From: JBBSUQ01 sp964389755
Lineage (GTDB): Bacteria > Bacteroidota > Bacteroidia > Flavobacteriales_D > Crocinitomicaceae
Direction: 5' to 3'
Length of the DNA: 45,038 bases
NCBI GenBank assembly: GCA_964389755.1
Contig: CAYMEW010000034.1
Location: 1 to 45,038 of the forward strand
Positions 31,198-41,000 of the stretch are shown here, in pieces; within the stretch, counting starts at the first letter, position 1, and every line of letters begins with the position of its first letter. A program made the position numbers and the translations under genes. The notes below the pieces were generated by a model. The model was not told where the DNA came from, searched no databases, and was given only the letters and a program-made list of their open reading frames with translations.

Positions 31198-34077
31198 ATG
31201 AAAAAGCTACTGATTTTAGGAAGTTGGATGTGCTGTTTTGTTTCTTACGGCCAATCCGATACCCTGTACGTAAATGACCTGCGTACGGCTGCCGATCTTA
31301 TTTTCGGAAGACTTGATCCAAACCTTTACGAACATCACCTCATTGAACGTATGTCAGGTGAAATCGGTTCCGTCATAGAACAGACAAACGGTAATTACAA
31401 CCAGGTCCACGATGCCTATTCGTTCATAGGAACGTACAGCGAGATAGCACTGGCATACGACGACAGTACCGTTATGCTTAATAATGAACAACTTGTTCAC
31501 CTCATCGACACTACCTTCTATCAATATCAGAAGGAACTGACCCAGGATATACTTGTGCAACCTTTCGGTCTCACCGTGCATAACCTGAAGCGCATCGATT
31601 CGAACTATTACAATTCGGACTATTTTGAGGTGGTCGAAAATCAACTCGTGCCGAAAATCGATGAATCCGAACTGTATCAGGATACCCGGATTCAAAGTGC
31701 GGCTTTGCTCGAATTCTACGGAGATAACGGCTACGACGAGGGAATTATCCGCTACGACCCGGCATTCATCAGCTTGAGCAGCGATATTGATTCTTTATCC
31801 ATTCGCCTGAATACGGGAAATGGCTTCAATAACTTCGGTCCGTCGAATAAAACGATCAGCTACGACCGTACATCCGACTCCGTTGTGGGAAAGGCCGCTC
31901 TATTCTACCTCGAGAGCGGACAGCCGGTCTACGACACAATTTCCTTTTACCTGACAAAGATCGGGAACGGAACCGCACCCAAAAGTAACGACGGCTGGGA
32001 TAATTACAATGCGGCATTTTATGATTACTACCAGGGCGCTCACGGAATAGACCTGCAAATCGGGATCAAGTACGGATGCGGGAACAATGAAAAAATACGA
32101 CGACCGGTCATCATTGCGCCTCCGTACAGACCCACGATTCAGTATTTCAGCCTGCAAAAGTATTACGAGCAGTTCGACTTCAAGTCGCTTATATCCAGTT
32201 TATCGGATATGGGGTATGACGTGCTGTTCATTCGCGAAATGCCGGGAAACGGAAGCATTGAAGAAGCAGGAGCGACACTCGCAGATTTTTTGCTCGAAAT
32301 TAATACCCTGAAAAAGCAGAATTATCCGGATGAGGACTGGGAAAACGTGGTTATCGGGTTCAGCGCCGGAGGCCAGCACTGGCGATACGCCCTGAAGTAT
32401 CTTGAAAAACACCACATGGACTGGGGAACGCCTCACCATCATTCCCGTTTGTATATTTCGTTCGACAGTCCGCAATGGGGAGCGAACATCCCGATGTTTA
32501 CCCAGACCGTGTACCAGGATAAAAAAGGGAGCAACATTTTTGCCGCGCTCGCCAACGTAAGCCTGATCGACGAAGGCTCGAAAGACATGGCCATCACGCA
32601 CTTCATCGGAAGCAATGTGTCGGCCGTATCCGGCTCGAATGTGTACTACATCCACCCGGCCCCGAGCACCGAACGCAACAACCTGATGAATGCGCTCAGC
32701 AACGATTTTAATCACATGTATTCTTCTGTAAATGACCTGAGGCGTACTTTTCCGGCCTTTACGAGAAACGTGGCCGTTTCTACCGGACGCAATGACCGCA
32801 ACTATACAAATGAGTTCGACCTGGATGCCGGAAAACTGCTCTTTTCCCAAAACGCCACGGTCCCCATCCTCGGGGCCATCGTTCACAAAAACAGGAAACT
32901 TTACGCCTCACAATACGCGACGGAAACCACGGTCTTCCGAAACCTCGAAAAACGGAGTTTCTTCATCCCTTACCCGCTTTTCGTACTGAAAGACCGCGAT
33001 TACCGTACGGTAAATGCTTTTGAGTGGGACATGGCACAGGGCGGCTACAAAGACGAGTTCCTGGACGGACTGGGTTTCTACGTCTGGCCGATCGGAGCCG
33101 TTCCCATCTTACGAACCGGTGCACTCGGACTGGGACAGAAATACTACAACAATCACATGTCCTTCCTGCCCACGGTTTCGGCGCTGGGTATCAACCCCGG
33201 CCTATGGCAGGGCAACCAGGTATTTTATAATTTGAAAGAAGAAGATTTGATGTATAACGAATTTGGATACAACCCTGCTTTTGATAAATCAAATCTTTAC
33301 GGTTACCCTAATTTGGGTCGGCCAACAGATCATTTTAACATTACACCGTTTGAAGCGATCTATTGCGACCTCCAGACCTACGAACACATCAAGATGCAGG
33401 AGTCGGTGGATGCCGACGAACTGGACGATACCTACCTCGTGCATACGCGTAATTTTATCCTCGATGAAATAGAGGCCGACGACAGCTACCTCCAAAACCA
33501 GGTAATCGGTGAAAATCACGTCAACTGGATCCCGGGTTATACGTACCGCGCGTGGTACAGGGCCTACCGATCCATCACCATCGGCAATACGGTGACACCG
33601 AAAACCGATCCGGGCGATTATGTCATTCAGCAAAGTGGGGACATTACGGTACATGCCGGACACGAGGTTCACATCATGCCCGGCTTTCACGCAGCGGCAG
33701 GTTCTGATTTTCATGCCTATATCGGGTACGATTGCACCCGTCCCCGTGGATCGGAACTGGCCACGCCGGAGAAAACGGAAAAAAGCACCGATCAACGGTT
33801 CACACCCTTTCCGGGCTCGAATGAACATCTTTCCGGTGAAGAAAAACAACAACTGGTCGTATTTCCGAATCCCGCGTCAGGTAACTTTACAGTAAGGGTT
33901 CCCGAAGAATTTATTGGAGGAACGCTCACAATTTACGACCTTTATGGAAAGGTCATGCATACGCAAATAATCGAACGGACCGACTCGGAACTGGAAAAGG
34001 ACCTGCCTCAGGGCATGTACCTCGTACGCATTCTAAAGGACGGCCAAACAAGGACAACTAAAATGACACGCTTATGA
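31198..34077 (+). CDS. T9SS-secreted protein with lipase/esterase-like alpha/beta-hydrolase core
   Basis: The 959-residue product has a signal peptide (ending SYGQ), an unrecognised N-terminal region to about residue 295, a hydrolase-like centre and a T9SS type A tail (VVFPNPASGNFTVRVPEEF, LPQGMYLVRI). In the centre, PVIIAPPYRPTIQYFSLQK opens a strand, and VVIGFSAGGQHWRYAL supplies a nucleophile elbow with Ser389. After it, HHSRLYISFDSPQWGANIPM resembles PGAP1/DUF676-type lipases and acyl-ester hydrolases. About 785-830 carry a beta-repeat (GNTVTPKTDPGDYVIQQSGD, VHAGHEVHIMPGFHAAAGSD) common before sorting tails. Catalytic Asp and His are not assigned. Its stop overlaps the first lipoprotein start (ATGA). 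A secreted lipase is plausible, not proven. Confidence 0.85.
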   Translation: MKKLLILGSWMCCFVSYGQSDTLYVNDLRTAADLIFGRLDPNLYEHHLIERMSGEIGSVIEQTNGNYNQVHDAYSFIGTYSEIALAYDDSTVMLNNEQLVHLIDTTFYQYQKELTQDILVQPFGLTVHNLKRIDSNYYNSDYFEVVENQLVPKIDESELYQDTRIQSAALLEFYGDNGYDEGIIRYDPAFISLSSDIDSLSIRLNTGNGFNNFGPSNKTISYDRTSDSVVGKAALFYLESGQPVYDTISFYLTKIGNGTAPKSNDGWDNYNAAFYDYYQGAHGIDLQIGIKYGCGNNEKIRRPVIIAPPYRPTIQYFSLQKYYEQFDFKSLISSLSDMGYDVLFIREMPGNGSIEEAGATLADFLLEINTLKKQNYPDEDWENVVIGFSAGGQHWRYALKYLEKHHMDWGTPHHHSRLYISFDSPQWGANIPMFTQTVYQDKKGSNIFAALANVSLIDEGSKDMAITHFIGSNVSAVSGSNVYYIHPAPSTERNNLMNALSNDFNHMYSSVNDLRRTFPAFTRNVAVSTGRNDRNYTNEFDLDAGKLLFSQNATVPILGAIVHKNRKLYASQYATETTVFRNLEKRSFFIPYPLFVLKDRDYRTVNAFEWDMAQGGYKDEFLDGLGFYVWPIGAVPILRTGALGLGQKYYNNHMSFLPTVSALGINPGLWQGNQVFYNLKEEDLMYNEFGYNPAFDKSNLYGYPNLGRPTDHFNITPFEAIYCDLQTYEHIKMQESVDADELDDTYLVHTRNFILDEIEADDSYLQNQVIGENHVNWIPGYTYRAWYRAYRSITIGNTVTPKTDPGDYVIQQSGDITVHAGHEVHIMPGFHAAAGSDFHAYIGYDCTRPRGSELATPEKTEKSTDQRFTPFPGSNEHLSGEEKQQLVVFPNPASGNFTVRVPEEFIGGTLTIYDLYGKVMHTQIIERTDSELEKDLPQGMYLVRILKDGQTRTTKMTRL

Positions 34078-34694
34078 ACCGGAAATTCCTATTTATGACA
34101 ATGCTGTTACTGTTGACAGCCTGCGGCAAAAAGCAAACCATCCGGATAACTGCCGTAAACCCGGCTACCGGAGAACCCTGGTCCGGGCTGCGCTATACGA
34201 TTACCAAACAAAAAACAGGAGCTTTCGAGGAAAAGTATAAGGTTATTGAAGAGGGTTTTCTCAATGACAACGGCAAAGCCGAAACAGAGGTGCGCATGCG
34301 AAATGCATCCTATGAAATAAACATCCAGGATCCGGGAAATCTTTGCTACATCAATAATACATCCTATACATTCAGTAAGAATAACGATAACTACGATGTC
34401 ACCTTCGAAATGGCTCCGTGTGCTCATTTAAAATTAAAGATAGCCAATGTAAATTGCGAAGGTGCTACTGATAGTATGGTATTATATCAAAGGCATATCA
34501 TTTCCGATTACTCCTCAAATGATGGTTGGTTACATGTTGGTTGCGCCAATTGGGAATCAAACGACTATTCAGATTTACCAATGGGCGAAGTTTATTACAA
34601 ATGGGAAGTAACACGCAATGGTATCACAAACACATTTTACGATACGCTCTACTTAAACACTGGAGAATATAAAGACTATGAAATAAATTATTAA
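34074..34694 (+). CDS. Paralogous lipoprotein, copy 1
   Basis: The 206-residue product has a lipoprotein signal with lipobox LTAC. Residues about 20-120 are nearly identical in all four copies (IRITAVNPATGEPWSGLRYT, FEEKYKVIEEGFLNDNGKAE, RMRNASYEINIQDPG) and look like a carboxypeptidase-regulatory-like beta domain. Residues about 122-206 vary; copies 1 and 4 are close there (NVNCEG, GWLHVGCANWE, SDLPMGEVYYKWEVTRNG). The start overlaps the upstream T9SS gene by four bases, so they are translationally coupled. Function is unknown. Mature proteins should sit in the periplasm or on the surface. Confidence 0.85.
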   Translation: MNRKFLFMTMLLLLTACGKKQTIRITAVNPATGEPWSGLRYTITKQKTGAFEEKYKVIEEGFLNDNGKAETEVRMRNASYEINIQDPGNLCYINNTSYTFSKNNDNYDVTFEMAPCAHLKLKIANVNCEGATDSMVLYQRHIISDYSSNDGWLHVGCANWESNDYSDLPMGEVYYKWEVTRNGITNTFYDTLYLNTGEYKDYEINY

Positions 34695-34747
34695 GGAAGT
34701 TTAGTTGTAAATATTCATCTTTCAACGCACCTATAATCAATGCACTT

Positions 34748-35365
34748 ATGAACCGGAAATTCCTATTTTTAATAACGCTCCTGCTCTTAACGGCCTGCGG
34801 CAAAAAGCAAACCATCCGGATCACTGCCGTAAACCCGGCTACCGGAGAACCCTGGTCAGGGCTGCGCTATACGATTACCAAACAAAAAACGGGAGCTTTC
34901 GAGGAAAAGTACAAGATTATTGACGAAGGCTTTCTCAATGACAACGGAAAAGCCGAAACGGAGGTGCGCATGCGAAATGCATCCTATGAGATCAACATCG
35001 AGGATCCCGGAAATACCTGCTATGTTAACAATACCTCCTATACCTTTAGCAAGAACAATTCGAACTACGACGTCACCTTCGAGATGGTTCCATGCGCTTA
35101 TCTAAAATGGGACATTAATAATATCAACTGCCAGGGGAACACTGACACATTAAGGTTCAGAAAAAGCACAAATTACGGTCAGGGCGACGCATGGTCTACC
35201 AAGAGGAGTGGCTGCTATCAGTACCTTTCTCCTGAGTATTTTACTGTGCCTATGGGAACTACCATTGTTGAATGGGAAGTAACCCGAAACGGAAGCACAA
35301 ACACTTATTCGGATACTATATACCTCAATGAATTGCAAGAATATACTTACCCCATATATTATTAA
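34748..35365 (+). CDS. Paralogous lipoprotein, copy 2
   Basis: The 205-residue product repeats copy 1 through about residue 115 with very few changes (lipobox LTAC, same GEPWSGLRYT and EVRMRNASYEINIEDPG). After a shared LKW-type junction it has its own C-terminal domain (NINCQGNTDTLRFRKSTNYG, KRSGCYQYLSPEYFTVPMGT, VEWEVTRNGSTNTYSDTIYL). A 53-base spacer separates it from copy 1. A two-Cys pattern (N-x-NC ... GC) is kept in all copies and may form a disulphide. Confidence 0.85.
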   Translation: MNRKFLFLITLLLLTACGKKQTIRITAVNPATGEPWSGLRYTITKQKTGAFEEKYKIIDEGFLNDNGKAETEVRMRNASYEINIEDPGNTCYVNNTSYTFSKNNSNYDVTFEMVPCAYLKWDINNINCQGNTDTLRFRKSTNYGQGDAWSTKRSGCYQYLSPEYFTVPMGTTIVEWEVTRNGSTNTYSDTIYLNELQEYTYPIYY

Positions 35366-35380
35366 TTGTCTGAATAGAAC

Positions 35381-35992
35381 ATGTACCGACTCAATTATTT
35401 AATTATCATCATATTTCTCACAGCCTGCGGCAAAAAGCAAACCATCCGAATAATTGCAATAGACCCAATTGATGGTTCCCCCTGGTCCGGTTTACGCTAT
35501 ACGATTACCAAACAAAAAACGGGGGCTTTCGAGGAAAAGTACAAGGTTATCGAAGAAGGTTTTCTCAATGAAAACGGCAAAGCAGAAACAGAGGTGCGCA
35601 TGCGAAATGCATCTTATGAGATCAACATTGAAGATCCGGGAAATACCTGTTACGTCAACAATACTTCTTACACATTTAGTAAAAATAGTCAAAACTACGA
35701 TTTCGTCTTTGAAATGGCTCCGTGTGCTCATTTAAAGAGAAAAATAAAAAATATCAACTGCTTCGATATGAACGACCAAATTTCAATTACAATCGACAAT
35801 CAGGTTCATTCAACTCTTTCAAACCCATGGGTATTGGACGGTTGCGCAGACTATGAGACCGTTTTCTCAGAAGTTCCGTACGGTTCTTATTACACATCCT
35901 GGACAGTTACTAAAAATGGTATTACAACAACTTCTGATTCGACATTTTTCATTCAGCCTGGTGAATACAAAACTTTTGAGATAAATTATTAA
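35381..35992 (+). CDS. Paralogous lipoprotein, copy 3
   Basis: The 203-residue product has the family plan with a less conserved signal (MYRLNYLIIIIFLTAC) and small changes in the first domain (IAIDPIDGSPWSGLRYT). The C-terminal half is distinct again (NINCFDMNDQISITIDNQVH, WVLDGCADYETVFSEVPYGS, SWTVTKNGITTTSDSTFF). It starts 15 bases after copy 2. Its ending GEYKTFEINY is shared with copy 4, which suggests recombination among copies. Confidence 0.85.
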   Translation: MYRLNYLIIIIFLTACGKKQTIRIIAIDPIDGSPWSGLRYTITKQKTGAFEEKYKVIEEGFLNENGKAETEVRMRNASYEINIEDPGNTCYVNNTSYTFSKNSQNYDFVFEMAPCAHLKRKIKNINCFDMNDQISITIDNQVHSTLSNPWVLDGCADYETVFSEVPYGSYYTSWTVTKNGITTTSDSTFFIQPGEYKTFEINY

Positions 35993-36017
35993 ATAACAGC
36001 CATCGTTAATCTAGCTT

Positions 36018-36731
36018 ATGAACCGGAAAATCTTATTTTTAATAACGCTCCTGCTCTTAACAGCCTGCGGCAAAAAACAAACCATCCGCATCACAGCCGT
36101 AAACCCGGCAACCGGAGAACCCTGGTCCGGGCTGCGCTATACGATTACCAAACAAAAGACAGGGGCTTTCGAGGAAAAGTACAAGGTTATCGAAGAAGGT
36201 TTTCTCAATGAAAACGGCAAAGCNNNNNNNNNNNNNNNNNNNNNNNNNNNNNNNNNNNNNNNNNNNNNNNNNNNNNNNNNNNNNNNNNNNNNNNNNNNNN
36301 NNNNNNNNNNNNNNNNNNNNNNNGAGGTGCGCATGCGAAATGCATCCTATGAGATCAACATCGAGGATCCCGGAAATACCTGTTACATCAACAATACCTC
36401 CTATACCTTTAGCAAGAATAACGATAATTACGATGTAACCTTCGAAATGGCCCCGTGTGCTCATTTAAAATTAAAAATTACGAATGTAAATTGTGAAGGT
36501 ATAAATGACACTATGGTTTTATACCGCAAACATGCAATTGCTGATTATTACTCCAATAATGGTTGGTTACATGTTGGTTGCGCCAATTGGGAGACGAATG
36601 GCTATTCAGATTTACCGATGGGAGAAATTTACTATAAGTGGGAGGTAACACGAAATGGAACTACGAATACATTTTACGATACACTTTATCTGAACGCCGG
36701 CGAATACAAGACCTTTGAAATCAATTATTAG
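36018..36731 (+). CDS. Paralogous lipoprotein, copy 4 (interrupted by an assembly gap)
   Basis: Start, lipobox LTAC and the first ~68 codons match copies 1-3; then 100 N (36224-36323) replace sequence; the frame resumes at EVRMRNASYEINIEDPG. In the other copies the flanks are separated by only seven bases (the end of KAE-T before EVRMR). Seven and 100 are both 1 modulo 3, so the frame is open either way. The C-terminal half is about 80% identical to copy 1 by eye. The gap may be zero-length padding, or it may hide extra family members, in which case the 5' and 3' parts belong to different genes. Its stop overlaps the stop of the convergent VOC gene. Confidence 0.7.
   Translation: MNRKILFLITLLLLTACGKKQTIRITAVNPATGEPWSGLRYTITKQKTGAFEEKYKVIEEGFLNENGKXXXXXXXXXXXXXXXXXXXXXXXXXXXXXXXXXXEVRMRNASYEINIEDPGNTCYINNTSYTFSKNNDNYDVTFEMAPCAHLKLKITNVNCEGINDTMVLYRKHAIADYYSNNGWLHVGCANWETNGYSDLPMGEIYYKWEVTRNGTTNTFYDTLYLNAGEYKTFEINY
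36224..36323. other. Scaffold gap of 100 N inside the lipoprotein array
   Basis: Exactly 100 N between two sequences that are almost contiguous in paralogous copies. Such a fixed length is a scaffolder placeholder, and assembly breaks are expected in near-identical tandem repeats. Confidence 0.95.
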
Positions 36732-37171
36732 ACCCATAAACCGGATAAAATGCGCTCGAGGGTCGCAATATCAAATTTGTTCATTTGCATAAAGGCCTCC
36801 ACGACCTGCTGTGCTTTTTCAGGATTGCTCAACAGTTTCGGAAGAATTGCCGGAACAACCTGCCAGGAAACCCCGAACTTATCTTTTAACCAGCCGCAAC
36901 GCCCCTCGCTCCCGCCATCCGCCGTAAGGCGTTCCCAGTAATGATCGATCTCAGCCTGAGTTTCGCAGTCAATTACGAAAGAGACGGCTTCGTTGAACTG
37001 AAAATGCGGACCGCCATTGAGGGCCATGAATTGTTGCCCCTTCAGCGAAAAGGTCGTCACCATGGCATTTTCCGAAAGGATATGCGAATCCGGGAAGACA
37101 GAACAATAAAATGCAGCTGCCTCATGCGCCTGCCCGTCAAACCACAAACAGGGATATACCGGTTTTTCCAT
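36728..37171 (-). CDS. VOC-superfamily protein (PhnB/3-demethylubiquinone methyltransferase-like)
   Basis: The 147-residue product matches the PhnB-like group of the vicinal oxygen chelate superfamily: PCLWFDGQAHEAAAFYCSVF, FPDSHIL, FSLKGQQFMALNGGPHFQFN, SFVIDCETQAEIDHYWERLT, GWLKDKFGVSWQVVP. These are small dimeric cytoplasmic proteins, often annotated methyltransferase without evidence; several lack metal ligands and their activities are unknown. Length is usual. It overlaps the end of lipoprotein copy 4 convergently and appears to be transcribed alone. Confidence 0.92.
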   Translation of the reverse strand: MEKPVYPCLWFDGQAHEAAAFYCSVFPDSHILSENAMVTTFSLKGQQFMALNGGPHFQFNEAVSFVIDCETQAEIDHYWERLTADGGSEGRCGWLKDKFGVSWQVVPAILPKLLSNPEKAQQVVEAFMQMNKFDIATLERILSGLWV

Positions 37172-37293
37172 AGCTTAATTATTTTCGCTGTTAAAATAGC
37201 ATTTTTCGCTGAGCCAGGAGACGAAAAAAGCGCTTGCCAAAACCAATACCCGGACTGTTTGTTAACCTATAAGAGTTATTTAAAGAAAGGAAC

Positions 37294-37830
37294 ATGGACA
37301 GTATCAATAAAAACCAGGAAGAAAAAAACCACGAAAACCTGCGTGGTAAAGAGGCGATTGAAAAAGTGAAGGAACTTGTAAAGAAAGCGGGGTCGTGTTT
37401 CTTTTGCACGACTGTAAAGACGAGTGAAACCGATGGTGCGCGTCCAATGAGCGTCCAGAAAGTAGACGACGACGGAAATTTGTGGTTCCTGAGTGCAAGC
37501 GATAGTCACAAGAACCTCGAGATCGGGAAGAACAATGCCGTTAAACTATATTTCCAGGGATCGCCGCATTCGGACTTCATGGAACTGTCCGGCATAGCCC
37601 GTATTACCACTGATAGAGCAATTATACACGATCTTTGGGAGCCCGTATTGAAAACCTGGTTTACCGAAGGAGAAGACGATCCACGGATTACGGCAATCCG
37701 GTTCATCCCCAGATCAGGGTACTACTGGGACACGAAGCACGGAAATGCCGTTGCGGGAATCAAAATGCTTATCGGCGCCATCAGCGGGAAAACACGCGAC
37801 GATTCGATCGAAGGTACCTTGGACGTCTGA
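37294..37830 (+). CDS. Pyridoxamine 5'-phosphate oxidase-fold protein (general stress protein 26-like)
   Basis: The 178-residue product has a short charged N terminus and then the split-barrel flavin-binding fold of the YdaG/GSP26 group: CFFCTTVKTSETDGARPMSV, DDDGNLWFLSASDSHKNLEI, NNAVKLYFQGSPHSDFMELS, GIARITTDRAIIHDLWEPVL, KTWFTEGEDDPRITAIRFIP. The W-F-x-x-G-x-x-D-P motif is typical of this group. Members bind FMN or FAD and their roles are linked to stress, with no defined reaction in most cases. A purine-rich AAAGAAAGGAA precedes the ATG. It appears monocistronic. Confidence 0.92.
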   Translation: MDSINKNQEEKNHENLRGKEAIEKVKELVKKAGSCFFCTTVKTSETDGARPMSVQKVDDDGNLWFLSASDSHKNLEIGKNNAVKLYFQGSPHSDFMELSGIARITTDRAIIHDLWEPVLKTWFTEGEDDPRITAIRFIPRSGYYWDTKHGNAVAGIKMLIGAISGKTRDDSIEGTLDV

Positions 37831-37994
37831 TCCGCATTCATCAAAACAGGCCCGGAAGGTACTGGAGAACAGCGCGCCATTATTCCGTAGCGATTTCCTG
37901 TACCCTTCCGACGAGGCCGAATCGATTATAATTAAATCCTGTACAAAGTCCAAGGCGATTGGTTAGAACCCCGAAAGATCTTAAAGATTATTTG

Positions 37995-38002
37995 TAATTT
38001 TG
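37995..38002 (+). promoter_or_regulatory. Putative -7 promoter element (TAATTTTG)
   Basis: An exact TANNTTTG match 20 bases before the GTG start at 38022. Confidence 0.5.
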
Positions 38003-38021
38003 TCTTACTAATACTAATTGT

Positions 38022-41000
38022 GTGAAGTTCCTATTGTTAACCATCGCTCTGATTACTTTTCATTGCACCCTTTTAAGTCAGTTCAACAATCCATACGAAA
38101 TTACCGAAAATCATTCTGGAGGAGGTATAACCGTCGATTTTGATCAGGACGGTAATATGGATTTTGTGGATATTGTTAGAAACCTGTTTTTATTCAGAAA
38201 TGACGGGTCGGGCCATTTTGAAAAAATTGAAATGACAAGTAGTTGGACTGCAGACGCCACGCAGATATATTCTGCAGACATGAATGGAGACGGCTATCCT
38301 GATATACTCAGCAGATACGGGAATGGAAAAATCACATGTCGGGTTAATAACGGCAATTTGGATGTGGGAGGCGAATTGATCATTGATGAGAACCTTCCCT
38401 TTATTAGTAAATTTCAGTTGATCGATTTTAATCAGGATAATAAAACGGATATCCTGATTGTTACACCATCAAACACCTTCCGCGTTTATATCAACGAGGG
38501 GAACATGCTCTTTACACCGATCGATTACGCTTTCGTTAAAATTTATCAAAATATTGCCGACATGAATGGGGACGGATCTCTGGATCTTGTACTCAACGAC
38601 TACGGCAGTTTTCAAATACGTTATAACGATGGTTCGGGTAATTTCGACGATTCTCTGGACATCCCGGTACCCCCTACCATTTATTTCAATTCTCAGATAC
38701 ACGATTTAGACCTTGACGGAAACCCGGATGTAATCAGTCTCACCGGAAACAATTTACGCACTTTAAAAAATAATGGAGCCGGCCAGTTTACGGCTGGCAC
38801 AGTAAGTATAACCAATTTGGGAAACGCGATCAATAACCAACTTCTCGTAAAAGATATAAACGGTGACGGTTATCCCGATGCGCTAATTACCGGATCTGTA
38901 TCTAACTATACCCATGCATACCTGTTGAATGACGGAAGTGGTAATTTCGCATCAGCCGTAGATTTCGGGCTTCAAAGCTCTCCGGCGTTGGATAATACGA
39001 ATAATGGTTACATTGACTTTTATGACTTCGATAATAACGGTTTTCCTGATCTTCTAACCAAAGGGCCGGTATTGTTCAAGTCTTCTTCACCCATGTCCTT
39101 CGATCCGGGAATTCCTCTTTTTAAAAAAAATCCATCGATTATTAATGCATTAATGGATGTGAATGAAGATGGGATTGACGATCTCGTCTTTCCAAGTAAA
39201 GACGGCATGTATTATCAACTTGGTCAAGCCGACGGCAGTTTTTCAGAGACTGAAATATACATGGGAACTCTGGATACTTATAGCTCTTCCGTCAACGGAA
39301 TGATAACCACCGATTTTAATTTGGATGGGAAGCAAGATCTTTATTATTCGATCAATATCTTAGGTAATTCTCGTTCCCTACGATTGTTCGTCAACCAGGG
39401 AGGCGGTGTGTTTACACCAGTCACCATTCTTAATTCAACCGCGGGCAGTATAGGCGGTTCATATGTTGGCGATATCGATAATGATAATCTACCCGATATT
39501 TTATATCGTAAAGGCAATTCGATTTATCAAATCGATAATCTCGGGAATACAACTTTCAGCTCTCCGGTTATAATTTATACGGATACAGAGATAAGTGGTT
39601 ATACCGGCTTCCAGGATGTGAATGGAGACAATTATCCGGACATTATTTTATATACTGCTTATTCCTCTTCAGGCTATGAGCTTTTTTACCTTCCGAACAC
39701 CAATGGTAATTTCGGTTCGCCGGTAACACTCGTACAGCAGTCTACGGGAAATATATCCTCGCCTGTGATTTTCACAGATATAAATAATGACGGCGATGTC
39801 GATCTAATTTACAATCATTGGGAAATAAACGGGTTATCAGCAAACGATAGGTTCCAGTTCTATTACGGAGACGGGCAAGGACAATACTCATACGTCTGTT
39901 CGGCCGCTACAAATCTTCCCGGGATGACCCAGGTGGTGGATATAAATAAGGATGGGCTAACCGATATTTGCGTTATTGACGGCAACGCGAAGTTCAGTAT
40001 TCATTTCCAGGATAATTCGGGTACATTTTCGGATGCGTGGTATTATCCGGGATTTCTTGATATCCGCATTTACTGGTTTACTGTTCGTGAGTACAATAAA
40101 GATGTGTTGTTTTCGGGTGATCTGGAAGGTATTTACCTGGCAAAAAATAGTTTCAAATACGCTGTTCACGGGAACCTGTATACGGATGATAACTCCAATG
40201 GAGACTATGAAAGTACAGATACGCCGATCCCTTCGAAAGCTGTACATTTATCTCCTGCCGATCATTATGATTATTCGACTTCCGACGGTTCGTTTATGCT
40301 TGCGAATATAAATACGGGAACGAACCAGGTAAGTCCTCCCGTTATCCCCAATTTTAACCTGCTTCCACCGAACGAATATCAATTTGTATCGAGCGGTCAG
40401 GACAGTATTTTCGAATGTGCTTTCGGGTACACCCCCAACGGGATTGTCGATGAGCTTTCGACTATGTTAAACGGAAGTGGGCTTCGGTGCAATCTTCCGA
40501 CCAATTACTGGATTGACATCCAAAATACCGGAACTACCTACCCATCCGGAATCATCGCTTTGAAACTGGACACTTTAGTATCCTTTATATCATCAGACAT
40601 AAGCCCGGACTCGATCAGTTCAAATACACTTTACTGGCATTATAGCAATCTGAACTTTTTTTCAAATCAGTTTATTCATGTTATTGCACAATCTCCCGAT
40701 TATACGCATATGGGAGAAACGCTCTTTAGTCACCTTTATTCTTTTATTACCGATCAATCGGGGGTCATCATATCAGTTTTCGAAGACAGTTTGAGCCAGG
40801 TTGTCACATGCTCTTATGATCCGAATGACAAAAGGGTTACACCGGCAGGAATTGGCGCGAAAGGATATGTTCCTATGGAAACCGAATGGCTGGAATATAC
40901 GGTTCGTTTCCAGAACACCGGTAATGATACGGCTATTCACGTGGTTGTACGCGATCAACTTGACACTGGTTTAGACTGGAGTTCACTTGAACTTTTGTCT

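Noticed and set aside
32200..32886. 228-codon frame opposite the T9SS hydrolase-like gene
   Set aside because: Mirror frame rich in Val/Arg/His, with no independent evidence.
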